Source: Rhabdophis nuchalis (taxonomy: Eukaryota > Chordata > Lepidosauria > Squamata > Natricidae). Taken from it: DNA of 64,000 bases. The stretch covers positions 27,903,119 to 27,967,118 of the forward strand of contig CM077648.1 of assembly GCA_039707465.1 (NCBI GenBank), written 5' to 3'. Numbering within the stretch: the stretch's first letter is position 1; every line of letters begins with the position of its first letter. The translations under genes were made by a program, and so were the position numbers. This document shows positions 1 through 12,575 of the stretch, piece after piece. Under the pieces are notes generated by a model. It searched no databases. It was given only the letters and a program-made list of their open reading frames with translations, and was not told the DNA's origin.

Positions 1-122
1 ACATAACCATGGGGATGCTGCAATGGTCGTGAAGTGAAAAAAACAGTCATAAGTCACTTTTTTCGATGCCACTGTAACTTTGAATGGTTACTGAACAAAT
101 GGTTGTAACTCAAGGCTGACCC
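1..122 (+). mobile_element. TA-target MITE, partial 3' half
   Basis: Same family as the full copies at 1262 and 6315: it has GGGGATGCTGCAATGGTCGT and CATAAGTCACTTTTTTCGAT. The left part lies outside the window and the right terminus is decayed. Confidence 0.8.
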
Positions 123-153
123 CAAACCACTTATTTGTTCATTTTACCTAGTG

Positions 154-292
154 GAGGGGTCTGCAAAGTTAGTTCTTTTAAGACTGGTGGGCTTCAGTTC
201 CCAGAATTCCCCAGCCACCCTGGCTGGGTGGGTGGGGAATTCTGGGAGTTGAAGTCCACCAGTCTTAAAAGAGCCAACTTTGCAGACTCCTG
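154..292. mobile_element. Short palindromic hAT-type MITE
   Basis: An inverted repeat whose arms contain CCCAGAATTCCCCAGCC and its complement. It is flanked by a perfect 8-bp duplication ACCTAGTG (146-153 and 293-300), the hAT signature. Related copies lie at 13333 and 20881. Confidence 0.85.
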
Positions 293-330
293 ACCTAGTG
301 TGAAGAACTAATGATTCCCACTAATTAGAG

Positions 331-645
331 CAGTGATGGTGAACCTTTTTGGCACTGAGGGTCCAAACCAAAATGCGTGTGTGTGCATGCGCACACTCGA
401 GTGCCAGAAACCTGTATACCAAGTGGCAGGTGCACATATGCGCACTGGCCAGTTGACCTTTGGGTTTCTGCCACTCCAGTGTGCGCGAAGACCAGCTGGT
501 CTTTGGGTTTCTGGCACATGCACGTGCGCTGGCCAACTGGTCTTCTCTCATGCTAGAGTGCCAGAAGCCCGAAGACCAGCTGGTGCCCACAGAGAGGGCT
601 CTGGGTGCCATCTCTGTCACGCATGCCATAGGTTCGCCATCACAG
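331..645. mobile_element. hAT-type MITE (CAGTGATGG ends)
   Basis: Termini CAGTGATGG and CCATCACAG. It is flanked by AATTAGAG (323-330) and AACTAGAG (646-653), an 8-bp target duplication with one mismatch. The interior is GC-richer with several GACCAGCTGG-like repeats. A second copy is at 32528. ORFs across it are not coding. Confidence 0.82.
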
Positions 646-653
646 AACTAGAG

Positions 654-1261
654 GAAAGTAGAATTCAAACACTATTTCTGCACAGGAGCAATGTGGGCGT
701 CCCAGCTGTCATTTTCAGTAAACTTCATTTCAAAAGGAAATGGGCACCCCAGCCAGGTTTACATCAAAGCTTTTATACTTTTTCTACAAAGCAACACAAA
801 GTTACAATCTTACTCATTGGTTATTTACCACTTCCTGAGCACATAGTATTGTGCACACATTCATGTGTTCTCCAGAAGCTTCTCAGCATGTTTAGAATGA
901 TCTCTAAATTTCTGATTTAAATAATTAGGGGTTGACATTTTAGTATGCTAGTGATGAACTTTTGTTTATCTTCAGACCCCTGCCAGGATCTTATGCCATA
1001 CCTGTAAGCCAAATGCCACATTACCTCTTAATAGCTGGGTCTCTTGCAGATTTCTTAGGATTCTTTTCATACCACACCATTCCATCAAACTAATGGCTCT
1101 TGTGCCTGATCTCGGCCTTCAGCAGTTTCTAACAAGCATCAAAACGGATTCTTATCTGTGATTTAGCTTCTGCTGGCAAGCTTCCATTTATCTGAAAGTA
1201 ATTATTGCAGTACTGAATCTACAAAAACGCTTCTTTTTAAATAATAATAATAATAATAATA
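654..1261. other. Unannotated stretch
   Basis: I see no coding or mobile signature apart from a short (AAT)n run at about 1240-1261. Confidence 0.5.
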
Positions 1262-1668
1262 TAGGTAGCCCTAGATTTATGACCACAATTGAGCCCAAAA
1301 TTTATGTTGCTAAGTGAGACATTTAAGTGAATTTTCCCCATTTTACAACCTTTCTTGCTACAGTTGTTAAGTGAATCACTGCAGTAGTTAAGTTAGTACC
1401 ACAATTGTTAATTGAATCTGGCTGCCCCTTTGACTTGGTTTGTCAGAAGTTGGTTTGTCGCAAATAGGGATCACATGACCCAGGACACTGCAACCGTCAT
1501 AAATATGAGTCAGTTGCCAAGCATGAGAATTTTGATCACATGACTATGGGGATGCTGCAATGGTCATAAGTGTGAAAAGTGGTCATAAGTCACTTTTTTC
1601 AGGGCTGTTGTAACTTTGAATTACAAAGTGAATTACTAAACTAACTGCGATAAGTCAAGAACTACCTG
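1262..1668 (+). mobile_element. TA-target MITE, full copy
   Basis: Ends TAGGTAGCCCTAGATTTATG and GTCAAGAACTACCTG, imperfect inverted repeats of CAGGTAGTCCTCGACTTA. It is flanked by TA on both sides, as for mariner/Tc1-type targets. There is no ORF. It is one of about nine copies in the window. Confidence 0.85.
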
Positions 1669-1907
1669 TAATGAACGTTATGAAGCAACTTAAAGCATAA
1701 TTTCATCTGAGTCTCTTTTATAAGCTACTTTTAAAGTTCCTGGCCTTCAGTAACCTGGTCCTCCTGAACCAAGGTTAAAATACTAGACCTCCGTGTACAT
1801 GATAACTCAGAAATATTTCAAAAGAGTTAACTGCCAGGTTCATCATGTTCAAAGAATAAACTTTTTATTTATTAATCACATTTTTATAGCTATTTATAAC
1901 TTTCAAA

Positions 1908-2111
1908 TTTCGTGGGTGGCTTGAAGTCAAACTTGACTCTGGCAACTAACTGGGCTTGTCCCTGCAGCTTTCTGGCAAGATTTCAGACATTCCATTGCCC
2001 TACTTCTAAGGGCTAAGAGAGAATGACTGGCTTAAAGATTTTCTGCCTAAGTGGCATTCGAATGCATAGTTTCCAATTTAGCATCTTAACCGCTATAACA
2101 AACTGGCTCTC
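1908..2111 (-). repeat. tRNA-derived SINE
   Basis: Read on the minus strand it begins GAGAGCCAGTTTGTTATAG, followed by a degenerate A box, GCGGTTAAG, and a B box, GCATTCGAATGCC. The body contains the conserved SINE phrases around CCAGTCATTCTCTCTTAG. This is a common squamate SINE layout. Confidence 0.75.
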
Positions 2112-3654
2112 AAAGAATGGGTTAGAAGACATTGATGCCAATACTGTGGATTTGTCCCACTATTGTCCCATTGTAGTTTTATAATTTTGTTAATATGGTT
2201 TTGTGAAAAATAATATGGTAAATTCACACAGTTGTGATACACTTCATAATATTTGTGTGGTGACATCATGGACCATGTGGTGTCATCCAGTCATAAATCC
2301 CCAAGGGGAACAGCTGTTCTGTTCATAAAACATTTCTTAAACAGGAAAGTACATAGTGCTAACCTAAATTTGGTCAATTTAACCATTAACTACAATATCA
2401 ATATTTTTATGTCATTGAAAGTCAGCTTTGTGTTCCTCTGCATGTCATCGCTAACCTAAAATTATTTAGATTTATCACCATGTGATGGCAGATACCAGAC
2501 GCTTGTAAAACACAGATTATGTCTACCGTTTTGTAAAAACAAACCATTTTTAAAAAAATCATAATTAAATAAACATAGCATTATTAGATTTAGGCTACAA
2601 AACTCTTTTGACCAAATAAATGGAACAAGGCAATAAAAAAATTCTAACTTTTTGCTGTCAATTTCCAGTAACATTATTTTGTACCAACCATGTCTGTGTA
2701 ATTGTAGAAATCACCCTATCTTGATGAAAAATGAGGCATCATTTTCTGTTCTTGGTATGAAAGCCAGCTGGGTGATTTTGAGCCAATCATTCTCTCAGTC
2801 CAACTCATTACCCAGAGGTGTTGTGGAGAAAATAGGAGTAGGACAGAATATTAGGTAGGTTTGCCATCTTGAGTTATTTATAAAAATAATAAAGATGGAA
2901 TATATCATTGGGGGGGGGGAGTGCTTTTGGATAGCAGTAATTCTTAATGCTAAATAGTAACAGTAGTTCTTAATGCTAAATAATGAGCATATAGCATTAA
3001 GAATTAGGATAGCATCAAACAAATAATGTTTAATGAGTAGGGAGAAAGTACCAAAAATCCATTTTGTTTTACTTGATGCCTGGTGCATTATTTGTTGAAA
3101 ATCAGGAATTGTGGTCTAAAATTTTAAAAAAACTTAAACAAAAATTACAACTGTGTTATTTAGCCTTTAGTATAATTTCTATTAAAATTTGTATGTAGTG
3201 AGAAGTATGGGTTTCATACTGAATTAATATGTCTTCATAGCTATGTGGAAGAACATCTAAATGTTGACTCGGATTTGTTTATTTGGATGTATGTATGTTA
3301 AATTATGGTTTAATATTCAGTGTGAATCTTCCTATTCCTTTCACCATATTTAAAAAATATCTCAGGGAATTTCATAGATCAATATCAGGTGTCTCCAGGG
3401 AACTGATAACTATATGATTTTTGATAATAGATGATAGTGGGCCATTTCTTTACTGTAACTTCTGTAGAACAGAGAAGGTTTCCTTCACTAGATAATCCAA
3501 AATATATAATTGAATTTTGATGGAATTATTTCATTCACATATAATCATCTTCCCTTTCGCCATTTCAACTATTCCATTCATATGGGCATCCAGAGAGAAG
3601 CACTTTTCATCAACTTTGTGTTGTGTGACATTGAGATGTTAACTCTTCTGTTAC
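2112..3654. other. Unannotated AT-rich stretch with a SINE body fragment
   Basis: No gene seen. 2755-2885 resembles the body of the tRNA-derived SINE (CCAGCTGGGTGATTTTGAGC). A 10-base G run lies near 2910. Confidence 0.4.
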
Positions 3655-3780
3655 ACATAATAGATTAAGAGAGTTGGAAGGGCCCTTGCAGGTCATCTAG
3701 TCCAACCCCCTGCCCAAGCAGGAGACCCTACATCTGCCTCTACCTAGAATTGAATTCACAACCTCCTGATTGGGAGGCAT
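3655..3780 (-). repeat. CR1 LINE 3' end fragment
   Basis: The complement reads GGGTCTCCTGCTTGGGCAG, then GGTTGGACTAGATGACCTGC and AAGGGCCCTTCCAACTC, the CR1 3'-UTR consensus. Confidence 0.75.
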
Positions 3781-4577
3781 ATGAATACAATATTTCAGTA
3801 CAAAGAAGTAGCAGAGTTTGTTTCTTGCATCATGAAGTCACGATGTGTGTTTCATGGATAAAATCAGATACTTTTCTCATTTATCTCATTTCTTATGGTG
3901 ATCAGTGCTTCCTTCAGATTTAATTGATTCACATTGACAAGCCACAATGTTGCTTGCATGTAGGGGGCTTAGCATGTTATATAAAATCATGGTCAATTTG
4001 CAAATTTAGCTTAGTTGCTTTTTTGAAAAACAATGGCTTACAGCCTTGTCAAAGTTAAATCAACAAATGAATTACAGATGTTATTGTTATCATTCATTAC
4101 TCATGTTTAATACATGCTGTTATATACTGTTTATGGTTAAACTCATTTAGAACAGGTTATTTTGAAGAAAACATTCTAACATTCTAAATACAGTAGCTGC
4201 AAGGTTGAACTTCCATTTACAATTTGGAAAAGTGTTTGTATTAGCCAAACATCTTATTAGTCTATGTCTCACAAGGACTTGATGTCATTTGGCACTGACA
4301 TCCCTGGAAATCCCCTTTTGAGCAATGTTTGAGACCAATGTCCTCACTGTGAATTTCCTGCAAATCTCTACTAGCTTTCTCTTCCTCAATGTCTTCAAGT
4401 TACAAGAAACAGAAGCTTTTCAAATAAGAATAAAACAACTTCCTGAATAATACTGATGATATTCTTTTTGCTACCGGTATCTATAAACTCACCCAGAAAA
4501 TGTTTCAGTGAAGTTCAAGTTATTTGATTTATTACTTAAAGAAGGTTGGTTTATTATAGTTCTCTCTCTCTCTCCCT

Positions 4578-4617
<40 letters not shown>

Positions 4618-5190
4618 ACTTAGAGATGACTGTGTGTGCTTAAAAGGGAGGAGAAAAATGTGAATCTAATTTACTAGTGGTGCAATGGTTCAACCCTTTT
4701 CACCTTAAATAGGTTGTATGTATGTTATCTGTTTTGCATTAGAAATGGATGAAAAGTGACAGTTTTAGATAAAGTTTACCTTATATACTTAGATTTATTT
4801 TGGGAAAATGATGGAACCTGTGTTCAGTCTGCTAATAAATTTCAATCTCACAAAAGTTTCACAAAAGAAAGTGATCTACCATTGTTTCTTGTTTCATATG
4901 ATGGAGCTGGCATGGGGTGATTGGTAGGTGAATGTGAACTTCATTGGGACCTCAACATTGTTCAAACAGTGTTGTTTATTGTTTAAAATGGTCTTTTTAG
5001 TGTATTATGTTTTTATTCTATTTGCTGCCCATAATTTCCTTCTGGAAGATGGGCAACTGTATAAACTTGTTTCTTATAAACAAAATATTATTGGGGGGAA
5101 ATATGGCTGGTTTTGTAAATATATATGGTGGCCGCTTAATTTAGAAACCCGTTCTTCATCCATATGGAAAATACCAAGCAGAAACTAATA
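3781..5190. other. Unannotated stretch with a (TC)n microsatellite
   Basis: No gene or mobile element recognised. A (TC)n/(CCCT)n run occupies about 4560-4612. Confidence 0.5.
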
Positions 5191-5440
5191 CAGGTTAATC
5201 CTGACTTACCAACCGTACTCAGGATTGACAAATCTGTTGCAGGTAGTCATAAAGTGAATAGTCACATGATTGTGCTGGACTTACAACATCAGTTCTACTG
5301 CTGCTATTAAGCATTGTTAAGCAAGATGTCTTGTAATCTCATTTTGTAGCTTCCTGCCATTTTCCCCATTGACTTTGCTTATCACAAATCAGCTTGGAAA
5401 ATTGCAGATGGCAATAACGTGATAGGAAAGACTTATTGGC
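5191..5440. mobile_element. Degenerate TA-target MITE relative
   Basis: Begins CAGGTTAATCCTGACTTACC and contains CCCATTGACTTTGCTTATCA, shared with the MITE at 1262. The right end is not clear, and it directly precedes the full copy at 5445. Confidence 0.5.
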
Positions 5441-5444
5441 ATTA

Positions 5445-5807
5445 CAGGTAGCCCTCAATTTATGACCACAGTTGGAACTGTAATTTACATTGTAAGTCAT
5501 TGTGGTCTAAATCGAGTCATCACCTAACCAAGTAATCATCACCTGTTCTGATTTTACAACTATTTTTACAAAGTCAAATTATTGTGATCATAAGTCATAA
5601 TTGTGAATCCAGGTTAATCAAGGATAGACACAATGCCAAGATCATGGTAAATGCATGCTGGTTGTAAAGCACCCATATTGTGATTACAGAACCATGGGGA
5701 TATTGCAACAGCTGCAAGCTCAAGGACCAGTCATAAACCTACTTTTTCAGCATTCTGTAACTTCAAACAGTCACTCAAGAATGCTGTGAGTAAGTGACAA
5801 TTACCTG
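5445..5807 (+). mobile_element. TA-target MITE, full copy
   Basis: Left end CAGGTAGCCCTCAATTTATG preceded by TA; right end GTGACAATTACCTG. Interior matches the 1262 copy with substitutions. Confidence 0.8.
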
Positions 5808-6030
5808 CAATAAAACTACAGATAGTCTTTCAATTTTGCTGGCAATTGAGAACAAAATTTCTGTCATAAAATATGACACCACCTGGCTACACTATTTAGC
5901 AACAGCAATCCCAACAGTTTCCATTACCATTGTTAAACAAGGACCACATGGGTTATTAAGCAATGAACTCAAGAGACCTTGATGTGGGAAAAGGAGAGAA
6001 TCTAGAAAGGTTTGCTTGCGCTGCTGAAAC

Positions 6031-6090
6031 TGTGTTCCATGCAAGTAGGCTGGTGGGTAATTTGTGTTCCATGCAAGTAGGCTGGTGGGA
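6031..6090 (+). repeat. Short tandem duplication
   Basis: A 27-base unit starting TGTGTTCCATGCAAGTAGGC occurs twice, separated by four bases. Confidence 0.8.
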
Positions 6091-6314
6091 GTAGGTGACT
6101 ATCACAAATACGCATGTGGAGTATGAGCAGGCAGATAGCTGTCAGAAGTGGGGAGTAAATTGTACAGGCAGATGGGTACTAGAGAGTATGATGTCCCCAT
6201 GCTCCTGGGAGCTCCTTGGGTGAAAAAGTGTATTTATTCCTTTTGGTAAATATTGCTGGTTGAGAAATATGATACCAGATTCCTTCTGATTTTTTGCAGC
6301 CTCTCTACTATATA

Positions 6315-6686
6315 CAAGTAGTCTTGACTTACAACTACAGTTGAGTCCAAAATTTCTAGTGAGATATTCGCTAAGTGAGTTTTGCCCCATTTCACGACCT
6401 TTCTCACCACAGTTATTAAATGAATCACTGTAGTTGTCAAGTTAGTAACAAGGTTGTCAAATGAATCTGGTTTCCCCTCTGACTTTGCTTGTCAGAAGGT
6501 TACAAAAAATACTGGCACGGCATGATCTTATGACATCCGTCATAAATATGAGTCAATTGCCAATCATTGGAATTTTGATCACATGATCATTCAATAATTG
6601 TAAAAACATTGTTAAGTCACTTTTTTCAGTGCAATTGCAACTTTGAACGGTCACTAAATGAAATGTTGTAAATCAAGGATTACTTG
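6315..6686 (+). mobile_element. TA-target MITE, full copy
   Basis: Left end CAAGTAGTCTTGACTTACAA preceded by TA; right end AATCAAGGATTACTTG. The interior carries the family phrases AAATGAATCTGGTTTCCCC and TTGATCACATGATC. Confidence 0.82.
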
Positions 6687-7552
6687 CATAGTGTGTGGTT
6701 TAGAGAAAACTGTTGCATTTTCTTTCCTATCCCTAGAGGGCAGTGTTGTATTGGACATATTTTATTAGGTCATGTTTGGTAATGTTTGGTTGTTTCTACT
6801 TCTGAAAAATTAGTTCTTCAGCAGAAACGGATCCTATCAAAATGTCTGTACAGCATTCCTTTTACACACCAGTCTTTTCACTGGATTTGACATTACTTCT
6901 ACTTGTGTACATTTCCTTTGACAAGTTCAGGGTTAAAATTAAGAAGTTCAGGCACAGAGGCTAAATTGCAGAAGCATCACAAACTTTCTCTTCCTAATTT
7001 TCTAGCAACCCCAAGAGTAAGATGGTGTCTGTCATGGTTTTCAAAAGTAGGAAATAACTAGAATTGAGGAGTCATAGATAAAAGTCCAAGGTAAGATTAA
7101 TAAGTGAAATATTGTATGAGCAACCACATCGAAGCCAAACAAGGAAGTAGAAAATTAGCAAGCAATACAAAGACCAAGATAAGGATATAGAACAAAGGTA
7201 TGACATAAAGATGTCATTGATCCAAAGTGAGATTAAATGGGGAATAGAAAGGGGGGAATTGTGGGATGAGACTGAATTCCAATTTCATGTGAGGACAGTC
7301 CTACAAAACCTAATACATGTACTTATCAACTTACAACGATTCATTTAATGACTGAAAAAAGAGGATATTATTGATTTACTGGTTGTCCACTCTGGTGTAG
7401 CAGAGTGCAATTACAAAGTCTTTAGCCCAGACCTGGGCATTTTGTGGTCTAAAGGCCATATTTGCCCCTTTGGACTATCCCTGTTCAGCCTGTGGCAGCG
7501 AGAGAGGACAAGCTGGTGACCAAGTAGTGGCCTTCACAACTGTCCCAGTTTA
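6687..7552. other. Unannotated stretch
   Basis: No coding or mobile signature recognised. Confidence 0.4.
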
Positions 7553-7760
7553 TTTATTTATTTATTTATTTATTTTATTTTATTAAATTTATACCCCGCC
7601 CTTCTCTTAAAAAAGGACTCAGGGCGGCGCACAGGCATCATTAAAATCATACAAAAATACAAATACAAAATTGTTAAAAACTAATTAAATATTCCCTGTG
7701 CTAAAATTAATAAGACTCTAAAATTTAAAAATTATCCCTATAAAAGTCAGAACGGTCATG
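7553..7760 (-). repeat. LINE 3' tail (L2/CR1-like)
   Basis: Contains ATACCCCGCCCTTCTCTTAA and GACTCAGGGCGGCGCACAGG. It is the complement of the CTGTGCRCCGCCCTGAGTCC tail repeated throughout the window, ending in a (TTTA)n run. Confidence 0.7.
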
Positions 7761-9302
7761 TGGCCTCTTGGGAAAATTAATAGCCCACCAATGGATTATC
7801 CAGTTGCTATCAGTATAAATTCTGAAGTTAGTGATACCTAGAGAAAATAAATTGAACTACTAAAAAACAACATTTGAACTACTAAAAAACTACTTAAAAA
7901 GAATATTACAAACATTACTTTGGTCTGTAAAACACTTTACCTCTACTAAACGGTTTTAATTGTATAAATTATAATTCATAAAATCCTAGTGGTGATTTAC
8001 TCAGGAGGAGAACAGGAAGAGGAGAAAGGTCAGTCCTATCTGACTGAAGACAGGTTTCACATATAAAATGTCCTACATTCAATTCATTGCATTGTCAGAC
8101 TCCATAGAGCTGGTGCTCAACTCATATAGTAAGATTATGTGCATAATTCCATCAGACATAGTCAGCATAGCCAAGGGCAATGAATTATGAGAGTTACACT
8201 CTAAAATACACAGAGGTCACCAGACGTCTACCACTATGGTAATCAATACTCAACACAATAGATAAAAGGTTAAATGACAGCACCATGTGTAGAAATAAGG
8301 TACAATATCATCTGAAGTAAGAAAGCCAGTGTTTTTTACTTCCAAAGCTGCTTTTATTATGATTTTAAAATGTACTGCACTTTGACAGCCATTATCAAGT
8401 TCTTCAAATGACGTGCATTCAACATGAAATTGCCACTTACAATTAAATCCCAAGTCATATCAATAATTGAATTAATATATGGCAAATCAGTGCACTGGTG
8501 TCTGAAGAAAATCAATCTGTTAGAGGTAGACAGTGCTATGGTAATTTATGGCCCATCTCGTAATATAGATATTAGACATGGCATATAGACAGTAACCTCC
8601 CTGAAGAAAAGGAGAGCACGCAAACACCAGGGCATTATCTGACTGTGACAAAGGGAATAGTGCTAAGGAAAGAAATATATTTGTGTTTTCTTCTTAACAG
8701 CAATACATTTTCTGAGAATCAAGTTTCTCCAAATATTAAGTAAAGCAAAAAATTACTTGTATTTTTATTTTGTTTTACTTTACTCAGTTAAAATAATAGT
8801 GACACACCTCTTAGGGTGAATTGATTCATCATGGAAAGCATCTTTCTTTGAAAATTCCTATGACAGAAATTTTAGGTAGGATTACTACATATTCTAAACC
8901 AGTAGATGGCAGCAAATTTTTAGAATTTTCTGTCTCTCTTTGCTGTCACCCAGCGGAGCTCTGAATATTTGCTACTCAAATCTAGTTTAAATTTGTCTCT
9001 TTCATGAATGCAATAAGATGATATACAATCCCCACTTGGCTGAAGTGGCAGCTGGAACTGTACTCTAACATCTGAAAGAGGCCAGTTGGGGAGGGGGGGG
9101 GGGACTCATCTGGAAAGTTACCTGGAGCAAGCACCATTGAATAACCAGAATTGTCTTCAGAGTAAACACAGTAGAATACACTGTGTCAAAAATAATCCAG
9201 AGTGCCACAGGCTAGTACCATTTCAAATCTTCTCAGTAATGAATTCAAGAAATACTCTTTCATGCTATAGTTATCTACAATATGGAGTACATGTTAGTTG
9301 CT
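7761..9302. other. Unannotated stretch
   Basis: No gene found. Only small simple runs, such as a G run near 9095 and a short duplicated phrase TTGAACTACTAAAAAAC near 7850-7890. Confidence 0.4.
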
Positions 9303-9314
9303 AACCCCTAGTTG

Positions 9315-9443
9315 GAGGAGTCACTGAAGGAGGCGTGAGCTTAAATGGACTCCAGAGGATGGTAGAGGACAGGAAGGCCTGGAGAAGCGTTGTCCATGGG
9401 GTCGTAATGGGTCGGATACGACTTTGCAACTAATATCAACAAC
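9315..9443 (+). repeat. BovB/RTE LINE 3' end (or BovB-tailed SINE)
   Basis: Contains CCATGGGGTCGTAATGGGTC, GGATACGACTTTGCAACTAA and a CAACAACAA tail, the BovB 3' consensus. It is flanked by a 12-bp duplication AACCCCTAGTTG (9303-9314 and 9444-9455), so it is a genuine 5'-truncated retroposition event. Confidence 0.8.
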
Positions 9444-9924
9444 AACCCCTAGTTGTCCAAGTATTTCCAAGAAGGAAGTTATATATAAGTGATTGCTTCC
9501 ATATTGTTTCTTCTGGAATCAGTTGTACATGCAGTTGCATTATCTTCTTTCCTCCAGAGAACTATATTCACGCTGCTACCTGGCTTTTGGAGACATTATA
9601 TATTGTCCCTGGGACCTCCTGAATTCAAAGTGGCTACTCTATCACAGAATTACAGCCTGTCTGTTTTTCTGCTGCAAAGGGAAAATGTCACGAATAATGT
9701 AGGAAGTACTAAATATGATATAAGTTGAAAATACTAAACATGATATAAGTTGTTGCATATGTGTAGGTGCATGTTTTTGGTATAATAAGGAAATTATTTT
9801 TCTGAGGCAAAGAGTAAGCATACATCTTTGCAAAAGTATAAGAATACAGATGCAAGCTCTAAAGATTTTAAAGACTACAATATAATTTAAATGTATCCTA
9901 TTCACAGACCTGTGTCTATATAAA

Positions 9925-10640
9925 GATAATAACTTGTTTCAGGATCCAATTTGTGTCGATCACCAGGACCAGCGGTTTTGTCTTCCAAGCTTTTTGATTC
10001 GTTCATCTTCAAGCAACTTCCCTCTAGCAGACTGTGTGCTTTGGGATGTTCTGTGTGTGGTATTTATATGGCACCTGTTGTACGTGGCTTTTTAGATGTT
10101 GATTGGGGTGTTGATGGCTAGCTATTAAGTTGTTGGCTGTTATTTGCTTCTGCTGCTAAATCCTTGCCTCCTAAGTACTTGATAAGCTGATGGTAAATCA
10201 GCACATGTTGACTGATGAGAGTTTCCCCATTTCCCAGGCTTCAATCACTTCCCTGGCTGTTTTTGGGCCTGTTCATCCAACAATCTTAGTAGCTGCAAAA
10301 TTAAATATAGTATGTTCTTGTTCATTGCAGTGTGAGGCTACCAGTGAGTTTGGGTCTCCTTGTCTGATCGCTTGTTTGTGTTCTTGCAAACTAATGGTAA
10401 GCTTCTTCCCCATCTTTCCTACATAGTCACAGGGGCAATCCACGCAGGGGATACTTACACTGGAAGTATCTCCCACCTCCAAGCGATCTTTACAATGCAT
10501 AATTTGTCCTCGTATGGCAGGCTCTGGGCAGTGTTCTACAGCTTCTGAAATGTTTTTGAATATATGGCAGGATGTATCATGTGGTTGATCTTGTACCTTG
10601 TTTTTTTCCTTTCTCTCCCCTCCATGTTGCACAGGCATCT
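9925..10640 (-). pseudogene. Penelope-like element C-terminus (GIY-YIG domain)
   Basis: An open minus-strand frame (10638-10273) encodes VSIPCVDCPCDYVGKMGKKL, then SLQEHKQAIRQGDPNSLVAS and HCNEQEHTIF. This matches the GIY-YIG nuclease with its CxxC insertion at the end of Penelope-like retroelement proteins (YIG seen as YVG). The downstream part to 9925 carries a noncoding tail (GACAAAACCGCTGGTCCTGG). It is a 5'-truncated remnant with no reverse transcriptase in the window. Confidence 0.72.
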
Positions 10641-12575
10641 TGTGATGAATGGTTATGAATACCCATTCTACCTTAATTGTTCACATACTCCATACCATAA
10701 CTTGTTAATTATTTATTTTATTACACTATTTACTTTATCTGAAACTCTTTGTCATATTCTATTGGCTGAAATGTAGCATATTACCATATATAGTAGTCTA
10801 AATAGTACTCCAAATTTTGTCTATATATGACAAGATACATTAGACTTTGTTTTGTTTTTATTTCCAAGAAATTTAAAGTGGTGTTACCTCTGGAGAAATG
10901 CTGTAATTGCATCTCTATATCTCTGTTTTCTTCTATTTTTATATTGCAGGAAGTCAACGTTAAAAAAACCCACAACGTTTTGCAACATATTCATGTCACT
11001 TGTAAAAGTGCATTATATAAACATTTAGTCTCATAAATTTAGGTTGAAATTATATCATTTATCAAATACAAAAGCATAATTGACAGACTTTAACTTCTAT
11101 GAAACTCAAACATGATAAACATTTTGAAATATTTAAGTTAAATATTGACTTAAAGAATGCTTTCAGAACTCATGATCAGGTAGACATGTATCAAGAGTAT
11201 TTTGTCGCATAAAATTTTTTCAAGATTTGTTTTGCAGAAATGGTGATGTTTGTGTCTTGCCACTTTAAAACTAAAGCCCTATCGATTTTAGACATAGATG
11301 TAAATATTTGACCCCTGCACGGTGCTTCTGGAAACCCATTTGAAATACGGTACATAAAAGGGACTAGATCCCTAAAATGCGTAATTGTTTCTTTTCCCCT
11401 GAGAGACTGTGAAGGTTTTACACATTTGCACATGAAGAAATATTCCACAAACCTCATCAAGCTCTAAAGAAAGGTTTAAAACAGAGAGTTCCTCTGGTTA
11501 ATTTCAGAAGCGTGAGCTCACATTACTCTCTAGCATTTCAGCCCAATAGCTTAGGGTTTTAGTGGCTGGTTGGCTGGCAAAGGGTTTTTTTTAATTGCAG
11601 TTTTGAAGGGTTTGTCTCTGTAGACTTGTGGGCTGATGATACATATTCATGAATGAAAGTCTTTCCCGACCCTGTTAACACTGACAAAGACTAAGCTGGT
11701 TTCACACAGCAAGTGGATGGGAGTTGTGGGTAACAACAGCTGAATGACAAGATTAGCTGGGGGGGGGGGGGAAATCTCTTGCATCACTTGGCCTTGCCTT
11801 CCTAATGATTTTGCCAATTGTTGTTGGGGACAAGGCTGTCATTCACTGATGACTTCTTCTGACCATATTCAGATAATGACAATTTCCTTAACTTCTATTT
11901 TATTGGACACCACCAAGCAAGATCAGAACAAAAAGGAATCAGTTTCAGTTGTTCACGGATTGGAGTTTGGTCACTTCAAAGGTACCTTTGATCTAGAAAT
12001 ATGCAGTGTACCAAATTCATTATGTCTTTTTAATGAGCTTCTCAAATTTATTGCTCTTCAACATGATCCTCTCTTCAACATGTAGCGTAGTTTTGAGATG
12101 GCCATATTTAGAGAGGAACAGTCTAAACTTGTACTTTTAAGAACATTAGTGATGGAAAACAACAGGTGCTTTTGTTCCTAAATGTGACTCCCTTCAGATT
12201 CTGCCTTTGGCCACAGAATCTTCCTGCCTGAATGGAGTTACATACAGAGGATAGTTAGAATGTAGGACTCATGAATAGAATAATTCATCACATAAGAAAA
12301 GTGGGTAGGTTTTAAATTTGCCACCCAGGCCTAAATGTATCCCAAGTAAGGCCTAGGAACCCAAATGGGCTGGCTAAATAACAGATGGATACTTGACCTG
12401 GATATGTCAGCATATAAAAACTGTGCCTGCAAAAAGGAAAACCGTTAAGTCTTTTGAGGCAGAGAACTCTACTGGCCTACTGTGCTTCATGGGGGCATCC
12501 AAGAAGAAAAAGCCAGACTGAGGACATAGGAAGGCCCAACGTAAAAGTAAATACATTAGGATCAGTTGGGAAGAT
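10641..12575. other. Unannotated stretch
   Basis: No gene seen; a 13-base G run lies at about 11760. The open frames here show no recognisable domain. Confidence 0.4.

Noticed and set aside
333..920. 195-codon ORF
   Set aside because: Its first half is a hAT MITE and the rest has no recognisable protein signature.
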